64,000 bases of DNA from Paenibacillus nuruki (lineage in GTDB: Bacteria; Bacillota; Bacilli; Paenibacillales; Paenibacillaceae): contig NZ_MDER01000043.1 of assembly GCF_001721045.1 (NCBI RefSeq), forward strand, positions 1 through 64,000, in the 5' to 3' direction. The notes beneath the pieces are model-generated. The model was not told the DNA's origin. It saw only the letters and a program-made list of their open reading frames with translations, and made no database searches. Position numbers and translations under genes: made by a program. Shown piece by piece: positions 35,379 through 43,738 of this stretch (positions are counted from its first letter, which is position 1; the number at the start of each line of letters is the position of its first letter).

Positions 35379-36479
35379 ATGAACGTAATCAATGATGAAT
35401 TTTACATGACACTAGCGCTAGATTTAGCAGAAAAGGCTCAAGGGCAGACAGATATCAATCCTGTTGTCGGTTGCGTAGTCGTCAAAGACGGCAGAATTGT
35501 CGGCATGGGAGCCCATTTACAACGTGGAACCGGACATGCTGAAGTCCATGCGCTCAATATGGCAGGAGATCAAGCAGAAGGTGCAACAGCGTATGTGACA
35601 TTAGAGCCATGCAGTCATTATGGCAAAACGCCTCCTTGTAGTGATCGTCTGATCAAAGAAAAAGTGAAGAGTGTTGTGGTGGCAGCAGTAGATCCGAATC
35701 CACAGGTAGCTGGTTCAGGTATCGAAAAGCTACGCAGTCATGGGATTGAAGTGGTGACAGGAGTACTGGCTAAGCGATCAGAACGACTGAACGAAACATT
35801 TAACAAATATATTACAACAGGGCTACCTTTCGTAACGCTCAAAACAGCCAGTACGTTAGACGGTCGTCTGGCTTCTCGCACAGGGGATAGTAAATGGATA
35901 TCCAATAGCGATGCTCGTACGATCGTTCATACGATGCGTCATCGTCATCAAGGCATTATGGTAGGCATTGGTACAGTATTGGCTGATGATCCTGAGCTGA
36001 CCACACGTACAGAAGTGACAGGTGTTCAGCCGACTCGAATTGTGATTGACTCGCAACTTCGTATTCCTGATACCGCCAAGTTATTAAATACAGAAGTGGC
36101 TCCTACGATTATTGTCACAACATATCAAGCGAATCGAGATCGTATCCATGAACTACAAGAACGTGGAATCACAGTCATTATCTGTGGTAGCGGCCCGTAT
36201 GTGGATCTTCCTTTTGCAATGAAAAAGCTTGGCGAACTGGAGATATCTTCGATTCTGTTAGAAGGTGGCGGTACGCTGAACGGTTCGATGCTTGAAGCTG
36301 GATTAATCGATCGAATCACTTTATTTTTTGCTCCCAAAATTATCGGGGGTACATTATCCACTTTTGCATTTGACGGATTTGAAAAAATGAATCAAGCAGT
36401 CACTTTAGATGAACTCGAAATAGAGACGTTAGAGGACAATGTTTATATCAGTGGATTACCACGTTATCATCACCTATAA
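35379..36479 (+). CDS. ribD: Bifunctional riboflavin deaminase/reductase RibD
   Basis: This 366-residue enzyme performs the second and third steps of riboflavin synthesis. The N-terminal deaminase domain has the zinc site GHAEVHAL and PCSHYGKTPPCSD; the C-terminal NADPH reductase starts near TLKTASTLDGRLASRTGDSKW and includes LLEGGGTLNGSML. ATG 35379 is nine bases after GAAGGAG (35363-35369); the longer frame from 35322 begins before that site. First gene of the riboswitch-controlled operon. Confidence 0.96.
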   Translation: MNVINDEFYMTLALDLAEKAQGQTDINPVVGCVVVKDGRIVGMGAHLQRGTGHAEVHALNMAGDQAEGATAYVTLEPCSHYGKTPPCSDRLIKEKVKSVVVAAVDPNPQVAGSGIEKLRSHGIEVVTGVLAKRSERLNETFNKYITTGLPFVTLKTASTLDGRLASRTGDSKWISNSDARTIVHTMRHRHQGIMVGIGTVLADDPELTTRTEVTGVQPTRIVIDSQLRIPDTAKLLNTEVAPTIIVTTYQANRDRIHELQERGITVIICGSGPYVDLPFAMKKLGELEISSILLEGGGTLNGSMLEAGLIDRITLFFAPKIIGGTLSTFAFDGFEKMNQAVTLDELEIETLEDNVYISGLPRYHHL

Positions 36480-36521
36480 CCTTGGAGCAGATCAGCTTTA
36501 TCGAAAGGAGGATATCTATCT

Positions 36522-37193
36522 ATGTTCACCGGATTGATCGAAGAAATAGGAACACTGAGACAAAATGGACGACGTGGTGAAACGATGGTTCTGGGTATTA
36601 ACGCATCACGTATTATGGACGGGCTTCAAATTGGAGACAGCGTAGCATGTAACGGGGTCTGCTTAACAGTAACCACGATTGCAGGTTCGATGTTTACAGT
36701 AGACGTAATGCCAGAGACTTATCGGTCGTCCAGTCTTAAAGAACTGACGACAGGCAGTCCGATTAATCTAGAGCGGGCGATGATCGCTAACGGACGCTTT
36801 GGAGGGCATATTGTACAAGGTCATGTCGATGGAACAGCGCATATTGAGCAGATACAGAGTAACCAGAATGCTGTGATTTTCCAGATTGAACCGACAGATC
36901 ATGATTTATTTCGTTATATCATTCCTAAAGGTTCAATCACAGTCGATGGAATCAGCTTAACGGTAGTATCGGTAACCAGCACTTCGTTTACAATCTCGAT
37001 TATTCCTCATACGCTTAAAGAAACAGTGCTTGCTTACCGCAAAGCAGGCGACATGGTCAATATTGAATGTGATGTGCTTGGTAAATATGTCGAACATTTA
37101 TTACAGTACCAATCGAATACAGCTAATGATGCAACCCATCAGAAAAAGCCATCAATCACCAGTCAATTTTTGCAGGAAAATGGATATATGTAA
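36522..37193 (+). CDS. ribE: Riboflavin synthase alpha subunit
   Basis: This 223-residue enzyme dismutates two lumazines to riboflavin. It contains the two internally repeated barrels of the family: MFTGLIEEIG with VACNGVCLTV in the first, and GHIVQGHVDG with SITVDGISLTVVSV in the second. AAAGGAGG precedes the ATG. The C-terminal tail of ~20 residues beyond the second barrel is polar. Its TAA stop is the first three bases of the 72-bp tandem repeat. Confidence 0.95.
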   Translation: MFTGLIEEIGTLRQNGRRGETMVLGINASRIMDGLQIGDSVACNGVCLTVTTIAGSMFTVDVMPETYRSSSLKELTTGSPINLERAMIANGRFGGHIVQGHVDGTAHIEQIQSNQNAVIFQIEPTDHDLFRYIIPKGSITVDGISLTVVSVTSTSFTISIIPHTLKETVLAYRKAGDMVNIECDVLGKYVEHLLQYQSNTANDATHQKKPSITSQFLQENGYM

Positions 37194-37440
37194 GCGCTTG
37201 GCAGTATAAGCGCGAAAGAGTTCAATAAAAAAATGATTTTTGCAAAGCAAAATATCTTACAGTAAGCGCTTGGCAGTATAAGCGCGAAAGAGTTCAATAA
37301 AAAAATGATTTTTGCAAAGCAAAATATCTTACAGTAAGCGCTTGGCAGTATAAGCGCGAAAGAGTTCAATAAAAAAATGATTTTTGCAAAGCAAAATATC
37401 TTACAGCAAGCGCTTGGCAGTATAAGTACGAGAGAGTTCA
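37191..37440. repeat. Tandem 72-bp repeat between ribE and ribB
   Basis: Three identical 72-base units (37191-37262, 37263-37334, 37335-37406) and a diverged partial fourth (37407-37440) fill the gap. Each unit has two hairpins: GCGCTT-n8-AAGCGC, and GATTTTTGC-AAA-GCAAAATATC with one bulge. Unit 1 begins with the ribE stop codon. The partial copy is the segment that carries the ribB ribosome binding site. The two outer copies share only the first ~19 bases, consistent with duplication through that short homology. There are no spacers, so this is not a CRISPR array. Confidence 0.95.
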
Positions 37441-37456
37441 AAAGGAGGTTATATCA

Positions 37457-38098
37457 ATGAATCATGCATCTACCCACTTACATTCTATCGAAGAAGCATT
37501 AGAAGATCTGAAGCAAGGAAAAGTGATTATTGTAGTTGATGATGAAGATCGGGAAAATGAAGGCGACTTTATCGCTTTAGCTGATCGTGCGACTCCTGAA
37601 GTCATCAATTTTATGGTCACTGAAGGTCGTGGTCTGGTATGTGCTCCGATCACGAGTGAGCGTGCGACAGAGCTAGAACTGATTCCTATGGTTGCGCAAA
37701 ATACCGATTATCATGGCACGGCTTTTACAGTATCTGTAGATCATATCAGTACATCTACAGGAATCTCTGCACAAGAGCGATCCATGACCGTCATCGGTCT
37801 GACCGATCCAGAAGCAACAGCATCTCATTTTCGCCGTCCAGGTCATATGTTTCCATTGATTGCGAGTGAAGGCGGTGTACGGCAACGTGCAGGACATACA
37901 GAAGCCGCTATTGATTTGGCTCGCTTATGTGATGCTCCACCTGCCGGTGTGATCTGTGAAATTATGAATACCGATGGTACGATGGCACGTTTGCCAGAAT
38001 TACAGAAGATCGCAACACAACATCAGCTCAAATTGATCAGCATTCAAGCGTTAATTACCTATTTGGAACAGACATCTCCAACGCTTCATACTAACTAA
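37457..38098 (+). CDS. ribB: 3,4-dihydroxy-2-butanone 4-phosphate synthase (stand-alone)
   Basis: This 213-residue enzyme makes the four-carbon riboflavin precursor from ribulose 5-phosphate. Active-site segments are present: [13 protein letters not shown] (metal glutamate), [23 protein letters not shown] and [14 protein letters not shown]. In most Bacillales this domain is fused to GTP cyclohydrolase II (RibBA, ~400 residues). Here the protein stops at the domain boundary ([15 protein letters not shown] plus nine residues) and only 24 bases separate it from ribH, so the cyclohydrolase half is cleanly missing. AAAGGAGGT lies eight bases before the ATG. RibA must be encoded elsewhere for the pathway to work. 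Confidence 0.93.
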   Translation: MNHASTHLHSIEEALEDLKQGKVIIVVDDEDRENEGDFIALADRATPEVINFMVTEGRGLVCAPITSERATELELIPMVAQNTDYHGTAFTVSVDHISTSTGISAQERSMTVIGLTDPEATASHFRRPGHMFPLIASEGGVRQRAGHTEAAIDLARLCDAPPAGVICEIMNTDGTMARLPELQKIATQHQLKLISIQALITYLEQTSPTLHTN

Positions 38099-38122
38099 TT
38101 TATCGAAAAGAGGATGAACACT

Positions 38123-38590
38123 ATGGCTAATATTTTTGAAGGACATTTAATCGCGCAGGATCTTAAATTTGGTATTGTTGTTGGACGTTTTAATGAATTT
38201 ATTACGACCAAACTTCTAGGCGGAGCACTGGATGCACTCAAACGTCACGGAACCGCTGAAAATGATATTGATGTGGCATGGGTGCCAGGAGCATTTGAAA
38301 TTCCTTTGATTGCACAAAAGATGGCTGAAAGTGGAAAATACGATGCAGTCATTACACTGGGTACTGTGATTCGTGGTTCTACTACCCATTATGATTATGT
38401 ATGTAATGAAGTCGCCAAAGGCGTATCTGCTATTAATTTAAAAACAGGTGTACCTGTTATTTTCGGAATTGTAACGACTGAAAGTATCGAGCAAGCGATT
38501 GAACGTGCAGGAACCAAAGCAGGCAACAAAGGCTGGGATTCCGCAAATGCAGCTATCGAAATGGCGAATTTAACGAAAATGATGAAATAA
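38123..38590 (+). CDS. ribH: 6,7-dimethyl-8-ribityllumazine synthase
   Basis: This 155-residue enzyme condenses the RibB product with the RibD product; it forms icosahedral capsids in Bacilli. Motifs: [38 protein letters not shown] (catalytic His) and FGIVTTE. ATG 38123 is nine bases after AGAGG; an ATG at 38114 abuts the site and is less likely. Last gene of the operon, closed by a perfect hairpin terminator. Confidence 0.96.
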   Translation: MANIFEGHLIAQDLKFGIVVGRFNEFITTKLLGGALDALKRHGTAENDIDVAWVPGAFEIPLIAQKMAESGKYDAVITLGTVIRGSTTHYDYVCNEVAKGVSAINLKTGVPVIFGIVTTESIEQAIERAGTKAGNKGWDSANAAIEMANLTKMMK

Positions 38591-38617
38591 GATGTACTGT
38601 ATAATAATCAAATAGAA

Positions 38618-38658
38618 AGCAAAAAAAGGGCAGAAACAGGATTTGCCCTTTTTTTGCT
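38618..38658. terminator. Terminator of riboflavin operon
   Basis: A perfect 15-bp stem, AGCAAAAAAAGGGCA (38618-38632) with its complement at 38644-38658, containing the T run. Confidence 0.93.
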
Positions 38659-38733
38659 GAATATATACTGTGAAAAGTGCGCGATTGAGATACAATAAGA
38701 GATGAGAATCTATTGATTAAGAGGAGTGGTCCA

Positions 38734-39528
38734 GTGACGACTGTACTGTACAAACTGGAAACGTTTGAAGGGCCGCTCGATTTGTTGCTTCATTTAATTG
38801 ATGAATCCGAAATTAATATCCAGGATATTCCGATCAGCAAAATTACAGATCAATATCTGGAATATCTTCATAGCATGAAAGAATTGGAACTTGAAGTGAC
38901 CAGTGAATTTCTAGTGATGGCAGCGACATTATTGTCGATCAAAAGCAAGTTGCTATTGCCACGTCCGCCTGTGATAGAGATGGATGATTTTGATTATTAT
39001 GAGGAAGACGATCTGGACCCGCGTGCAGAGTTGGTACGCAAGCTGGTAGAATACCGTAAGTACAAGGGAATTGCGGTTCATTTACGGGAAATGGAAACCG
39101 AGCGTAGTCTGATTTTTACAAAAGAACCGGAAGACTTAACTGCTTTTATGCCGAAAGATGATGTGAATCCAGTAGAAGGACTGCACACGTTAGACTTGAT
39201 GGAAGCTTTTCGCAAAGCGCTTCGTAAAGTCGTTCGTCGTACACAAGTCACAAGGATTCAGCGCGATGAGATTTCGGTCAAAGATCGGATACGTGAAGTC
39301 TCTACCCGTTTTCAAGGATTAGGTAAAGGAGAAAGCTTGTTGTTTTCCAAACTGCTACACCAGGAAATGTATCGTCATGAGATCGTGGTGACTTTTTTGG
39401 CTGTGCTGGAATTAATGAAAATGAAGCAAATTTCCTGCTACCAAAGCCGGCTTTTTGACGATATCGTGATGGAGTGGAGAGGTGAAATAAGTAACAATGA
39501 AGTCCCAGAAATTGAAGTCGATTATTGA
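38734..39528 (+). CDS. scpA: Segregation and condensation protein A
   Basis: This 264-residue kleisin bridges the SMC heads in the chromosome condensin. The N-terminal kleisin motif YKLETFEGPLDLLLHLIDESEI and central acidic linker DDFDYYEEDDLDPRAELVRKLVEYRKYK are typical. GTG 38734 has GAGGAG seven bases upstream; the alternative TTG at 38713 precedes that site. The last 32 bases overlap scpB. Confidence 0.95.
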   Translation: MTTVLYKLETFEGPLDLLLHLIDESEINIQDIPISKITDQYLEYLHSMKELELEVTSEFLVMAATLLSIKSKLLLPRPPVIEMDDFDYYEEDDLDPRAELVRKLVEYRKYKGIAVHLREMETERSLIFTKEPEDLTAFMPKDDVNPVEGLHTLDLMEAFRKALRKVVRRTQVTRIQRDEISVKDRIREVSTRFQGLGKGESLLFSKLLHQEMYRHEIVVTFLAVLELMKMKQISCYQSRLFDDIVMEWRGEISNNEVPEIEVDY

Positions 39529-40234
39529 AGGTATGTTATTTCTGGCTGGAGAAGAAGGATTGAATGCGAAGCAAATTTCAGAAGTAACCGATCAACCGGT
39601 ACAAACGGTACAGATCGCTATCGAAGAATTGCAAGCTGATCTGAAGAAAGCAAGACGGGGGATTCAAGTCGTTAATATTGCAGGAGGGTATCAGTTATCA
39701 ACGATACGTGCCCATGCGGAATATTATGAACGATTGGCATATTCGCCTTCCCGTTCTTCATTATCTCAAGCCGCACTTGAAACGTTATCTATCGTAGCGT
39801 ATCGTCAGCCGATTACACGTATCGAGATTGAAGAGATTCGTGGTGTCAAATCAGAGCGTGCGATCTATACGTTAGTGAACAAAGATTTGATTCAAGAAAC
39901 AGGGCGTGCTGAAGCGATTGGACGACCTATTTTATACGGTACAACCAAATCGTTTTTGGATTACTTTGGTCTTGGTAATATTCGTGAACTCCCTGATGCG
40001 TCTGCTTTTGAAAATGCAGATGATTTAGAAGGGGAAACACAGTTATTATTCGATCGTTTGGAAGAGAAAGTGCATAGTGAAGATATAGTAGAGCTAGAAG
40101 CATTAGGTGAAGAACTGACTGGAATTGCAGAAGATATTCTTTCAGAATCCATTTCGAGTACAGAGCAATCATCATCAAAAGAGACTACACTACCATCATC
40201 CACGTCTTCCAAAGATACATCGATCGAAGACTAA
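39497..40234 (+). CDS. scpB: Segregation and condensation protein B
   Basis: This 245-residue partner of ScpA has two winged-helix domains (KLKSIIEGMLFLAGEEGLNA; LSQAALETLSIVAYRQPITR; EIRGVKSERAIYTLVNKDLI; GRPILYGTTKSFLDYFGL). The last ~50 residues are an acidic, Ser/Thr-rich, probably disordered tail. It overlaps scpA by 32 bases in another frame, with GGAGAGGTGA upstream. In B. subtilis dacB-spmA-spmB follow this gene region; here iron-uptake genes follow instead. Confidence 0.94.
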   Translation: MKSQKLKSIIEGMLFLAGEEGLNAKQISEVTDQPVQTVQIAIEELQADLKKARRGIQVVNIAGGYQLSTIRAHAEYYERLAYSPSRSSLSQAALETLSIVAYRQPITRIEIEEIRGVKSERAIYTLVNKDLIQETGRAEAIGRPILYGTTKSFLDYFGLGNIRELPDASAFENADDLEGETQLLFDRLEEKVHSEDIVELEALGEELTGIAEDILSESISSTEQSSSKETTLPSSTSSKDTSIED

Positions 40235-40286
40235 ATCGTATATCCTCATAAAAGGATACGATCCGAGCAATATCATCTCATAAACG

Positions 40287-40338
40287 AAAAAAGCAAAAAC
40301 GATTTCGAGAATATCCGAAATGGTTTTTGCTTTTTTTT
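40287..40338. terminator. Bidirectional terminator, scpB / siderophore operon
   Basis: AAAAAAGCAAAAAC (40287-40300) pairs perfectly with 40323-40336, extended by an ATTTCG/CGAAAT inner helix. It serves both converging operons. Confidence 0.93.
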
Positions 40339-40346
40339 GTTAGCAT

Positions 40347-41357
40347 TTACTTTTTCAATAGCAAATAAAGAAAATAAGGAGCTCCGATTAAGGCTACAAC
40401 AATCCCCGCGGGCAACCCATCAGGATCAGACAGGTTGCGACCGATCGTATCTGCAACCAGTAATAACCATCCACCGATCAGAATAGCTACAGGCACAAAC
40501 AATTGATGACGTGGCCCGACAAGCGCTCTAGCGATATGAGGAGCCATCAGTCCAATAAAAGCAATACCGCCTGTTACAGATACGGCAGACGCAGCAAGCG
40601 CCACAGCAGCTAACATGAGTAAAATACGATCTTTTTGAATCGGTACACCCGCACCAATCGCAGTACCTTCATTTAGCGCTAACAGATTCAGAGAGCGACA
40701 TTTATACAGTATAAAGGGAGTCAGAATAATCAGCCACGGTAATAGAGCGATGACAAACGGCCAATCGGTTCCCCATACATTGCCAGCTAACCATCTTGAA
40801 ATAAAATCGACTTTTACCCGATCTACCGAGGAGATTAATACGATCATTACACCGGATAAGGCGAGAGAAAATCCAACACCTGTAATAATAAACTTCATCG
40901 GTTGCATGCCTTCTACACGATTATACGAAAATAGATAAATGAATATCGCTGTAATCAATGCCCCTAAAAAAGCCACGATAGGTAATATGTAGACAAACGT
41001 CCCCACTTCAAGCGGTGCAAATAAGAAAAATACAGTAACCCCTAGACCTGCTCCTGCATTAATCCCGATAATACCCGGATCAGCAAGTTCATTACGGGTG
41101 ACTCCTTGCAATACACAACCAGACAAAGCCAGTGCCATTCCTGCAAGTAAAGTCACCAACATACGGGGTAATCGAATAGAAAAGAGTACAAACTCATCTA
41201 CAAAAGTACCTTGTCCAAGCAATGTTGGAATCAGCCGATCATACGATACCGAAGAAGACCCAACACTCAAAGCTAGTACCATCGTAATCAAAATAACAAC
41301 GGTGAATACAACAAGAATCATTTTTTGGTAACGGGCAGGTTGTAATTGTTTTATCAT
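40347..41357 (-). CDS. Iron-siderophore ABC permease (FecCD family)
   Basis: This 336-residue permease has about ten transmembrane segments. Family signatures: RLPRMLVTLLAGMALALSG, GITRNELADPGIIGINAGAG-like segment (GVTRNELADPG), SVTGGIAFIGLMAPHIAR and LPAGIVVALIGAPYFLYLL. AAAGGAGT precedes the ATG. It overlaps the upstream permease gene by four bases (ATGA). It is the last gene of a binding protein-permease-permease operon that lacks an ATPase, like B. subtilis feuABC, which borrows YusV. Confidence 0.93.
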   Translation of the reverse strand: MIKQLQPARYQKMILVVFTVVILITMVLALSVGSSSVSYDRLIPTLLGQGTFVDEFVLFSIRLPRMLVTLLAGMALALSGCVLQGVTRNELADPGIIGINAGAGLGVTVFFLFAPLEVGTFVYILPIVAFLGALITAIFIYLFSYNRVEGMQPMKFIITGVGFSLALSGVMIVLISSVDRVKVDFISRWLAGNVWGTDWPFVIALLPWLIILTPFILYKCRSLNLLALNEGTAIGAGVPIQKDRILLMLAAVALAASAVSVTGGIAFIGLMAPHIARALVGPRHQLFVPVAILIGGWLLLVADTIGRNLSDPDGLPAGIVVALIGAPYFLYLLLKK

Positions 41358-42370
41358 AATGATCGCACTCCTTTACGTACAATCAGTAGAAAGAAAGGTA
41401 GACCTATAATCGCGACAATCGCTGCTAATGGTGTCTCAAAAGGAGCATTGATCATGCGTGCAAATGTATCTGCAAATACCATAAATGTTGCGCCTGCAAT
41501 CGCAGATAGTGGCAAAATTGTTCGATAATCGGTACCTGCAATCATACGTACCAGATGAGGAATCATTAGCCCGATAAAAGCTAGATTTCCAACCAATGCG
41601 ACGGATGCACCTGCAAGTAATGTAATTAATACAAACAACACCATTTTGATCTGTTGCGTTTGCAGTCCTAATCCCACAGCAGTACTTTCATTCAAGCTAA
41701 GGATAGTGAGTTGTCTTGAACATAGAATAGCAATCACAATACAGATCACTATAACAGGTGTAATACTTTGAATCTGTCCCCATGTTGTACCGATCAATCC
41801 GCCAGATGTCCACATCGTGACACTTTTCGAAATTTTGAATTGTAGACTAACTCCTTCAGCCACAGCAGATAACAAGGCTGAAACGGCTGCTCCTGCTAGC
41901 ACCATACGTAGCGGTGACATATTGCGTTTACGAATAGCGGTTAATCCAAATACGAGAAGCATACCTACCGCTGCTCCGATAAAACAAGCGATCATAATAC
42001 CAAAATATCCAATCGAAGGTAAAAAAACTAAAGCGATAGCAAGTGCTGCATTCGCACCGGAACTTAATCCAAGTAACCCGGGATCAGCCAAAGGATTACG
42101 AGTTAATCCTTGCATAATCGCTCCAGCCACAGCAAGTGCTGCTCCTACCAAGACACCTGCAACTTCGCGTGGAAGACGAAGTTCACGAATAATAGAGATA
42201 TCTCCACCGGTCACTTGAGGATGAAATATCGCATTCCAGATATCAGATAGTGAAATACTTTTAGCACCCACCATAATAGCGACGACGAACACAACAACAA
42301 ATAACAATATCATCAGTACCAATTTGATAAGAAAAGAACGGAAATGTTTTGCAGTCATATCATTTTTCAT
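41354..42370 (-). CDS. Iron-siderophore ABC permease (FecCD family)
   Basis: This is the second FecCD permease, 338 residues, with an extra ~15-residue cytoplasmic N-terminus before helix 1. It shows RELRLPREVAGVLVGAALAVAG, GLTRNPLADPGLLGLSSGA, ALVGNLAFIGLMIPHLVRM and the FETPLAAIVAIIGLPFFLLIVRK end. GAAGGAAA lies about 12 bases before the ATG. It pairs with the downstream permease to form the BtuC2-like channel. A stem-loop separates it from the binding-protein gene. Confidence 0.93.
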   Translation of the reverse strand: MKNDMTAKHFRSFLIKLVLMILLFVVVFVVAIMVGAKSISLSDIWNAIFHPQVTGGDISIIRELRLPREVAGVLVGAALAVAGAIMQGLTRNPLADPGLLGLSSGANAALAIALVFLPSIGYFGIMIACFIGAAVGMLLVFGLTAIRKRNMSPLRMVLAGAAVSALLSAVAEGVSLQFKISKSVTMWTSGGLIGTTWGQIQSITPVIVICIVIAILCSRQLTILSLNESTAVGLGLQTQQIKMVLFVLITLLAGASVALVGNLAFIGLMIPHLVRMIAGTDYRTILPLSAIAGATFMVFADTFARMINAPFETPLAAIVAIIGLPFFLLIVRKGVRSL

Positions 42371-42399
42371 TATACGGATCGTTTCCTTCTCTGTATTTA

Positions 42400-42432
42400 G
42401 AAAAGAAGGAACGCTAGGCGCCCCTTCTTTTC
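42400..42432. other. Intercistronic stem-loop after binding-protein gene
   Basis: GAAAAGAAGG (42400-42409) pairs with CCTTCTTTTC (42423-42432). On the transcribed minus strand it has no T run after it, so it probably stabilises the upstream mRNA segment, giving more binding protein than permease. Confidence 0.6.
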
Positions 42433-42447
42433 ATTTTTAATTTAGAT

Positions 42448-43398
42448 TTAAGACTGACCTAGCAACGATTTCGTAATAAAGTCTAACTGATAATCTAAAG
42501 ATGCCGCATCATTGAAATAGAATCCACGTGCATCGACTTCAAATACATGTTTGTTTTTAACCGCAGGAATATTTTTGTACGTATCTGTATTCTGGAATGA
42601 AGCATCTACACTTGGATCTTTACTATAGAATACATAATCGCCTAGATATTCAGGTAATACTTCAAGCGATAGATCATAATATCCTTTTTCAGAGGTCATT
42701 TCTTTCACTTTATCAGGCATTTTGAGACCCATTGCTTGATAAATGATCTCAGTACCACGTCCCCAAGCACTACCGAATATATAGAGTTGCTTGGAATCGC
42801 CTTCCATCACGGTTACAGTAGCATCATCGCCAATTTTAGCTTTGATTTCTGTACCTGCTTTTTGTGCACGTTCTTTAAAATCAGCGATCCATGCAGCGCC
42901 TTTATCTGCTTGGTTCACCGCTTTAGCGATTTCTTCAACCTGTTTCAAATAATCGACTTTGTTATACGTATAAGCAACAACTGGAGCAATTTTTTTTAAT
43001 TTATCCATGTTTTTAGTATCGCTTGCAGCAATAATCAAATCAGGTTTGAGTTCAATCATTTTTTCTATATTTTCATCTGATACTTCAGCGACATCTTTTA
43101 ATTGTTCTGCAAAGTTAGGATCAGCTTTGGTCCATGAATCCACACCAACCAGTGGAACACCAAGAGCAATTAAGTTGCCTGCATAACCTGCTAAAGCAAT
43201 AACACGTTGTGGGTTAGCTGGAACTTCTACAGGGCCTGTCTCAGATTGATATGTAATGGTACCTGTAGCTGCTGGAGTAGAAGTGCTTGCTTCTGAAGAA
43301 CTTGTATTGCCTGTAGTTGCCTGCTTTTCCGACGTATTACCACATGCGCTTAATACCAACACAATCACCATCATTAATGGTAACAACAATTTTTTCAT
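42448..43398 (-). CDS. Iron-siderophore-binding lipoprotein
   Basis: This 316-residue cluster A-II substrate-binding protein has a lipoprotein signal peptide with lipobox LSAC (residues 16-19), a Ser/Thr/Ala linker, then the Fe-siderophore domain (VEVPANPQRVIALAGYAGNLIALG, LKPDLIIAASD, DYVFYSKDPS). It captures ferric siderophore outside the cell and passes it to the two permeases. A perfect Fur box lies ~30 bases before the ATG, so the operon should be induced by iron starvation. Ligand type (catecholate or hydroxamate) cannot be settled from sequence. Confidence 0.92.
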   Translation of the reverse strand: MKKLLLPLMMVIVLVLSACGNTSEKQATTGNTSSSEASTSTPAATGTITYQSETGPVEVPANPQRVIALAGYAGNLIALGVPLVGVDSWTKADPNFAEQLKDVAEVSDENIEKMIELKPDLIIAASDTKNMDKLKKIAPVVAYTYNKVDYLKQVEEIAKAVNQADKGAAWIADFKERAQKAGTEIKAKIGDDATVTVMEGDSKQLYIFGSAWGRGTEIIYQAMGLKMPDKVKEMTSEKGYYDLSLEVLPEYLGDYVFYSKDPSVDASFQNTDTYKNIPAVKNKHVFEVDARGFYFNDAASLDYQLDFITKSLLGQS

Positions 43399-43429
43399 AC
43401 GTTAATTCCCCTTTTAGATAGAATGAAAT

Positions 43430-43444
43430 TGATAATCATTATCA
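43430..43444. promoter_or_regulatory. Fur box
   Basis: TGATAATCATTATCA is a perfect 7-1-7 Fur operator, 32 bases upstream of the binding-protein start on the minus strand. Confidence 0.95.
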
Positions 43445-43616
43445 TACAATGACTCTCAAACTTTAAATCCAAGCGTTTTTTTTGTCAATATTTATTTTAA
43501 ATATGATCCTAAAATAACGCTTAAATATGGTAAATACTACAGATGAAATACAGATAGCGAAATAGATTGGATAAGCTAGTATATAAAATAGCAAAACGGT
43601 GTATTCTATTGCAAAC

Positions 43617-43643
43617 TGCCGTATTTAGTAATGAAATACCGCA
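43617..43643. promoter_or_regulatory. Inverted repeat before beta-mannosidase gene
   Basis: TGCCGTATTT-n7-AAATACCGCA has 10-base arms with one mismatch, ~95 bases before the GH2 start. It is a plausible operator for a sugar regulator; no regulator gene is adjacent. The rest of this 340-base divergent region shows only the Fur box. Confidence 0.45.
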
Positions 43644-43738
43644 ACATAGACGTTATAGCATATCAGCCGATTTGCTTCTTAAATCTAGTCGTAGTAAGGT
43701 GTACTCATAACCTAATATTGGAAGGATGAATTTGTCTT

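Noticed and set aside
37191-37440. Possible CRISPR array
   Set aside because: The copies are contiguous with no unique spacers, and no cas genes are nearby.
37163-37441. A 92-codon minus-strand open frame with three near-identical peptide repeats
   Set aside because: It is a by-product of the 72-bp DNA repeat, whose period is a multiple of three. There is no ribosome binding site and it lies antisense within the rib operon.
38099-38122. Frameshift hiding the RibA half of RibBA
   Set aside because: Only 24 bases lie before ribH, so there is no room for a GTP cyclohydrolase domain in any frame.
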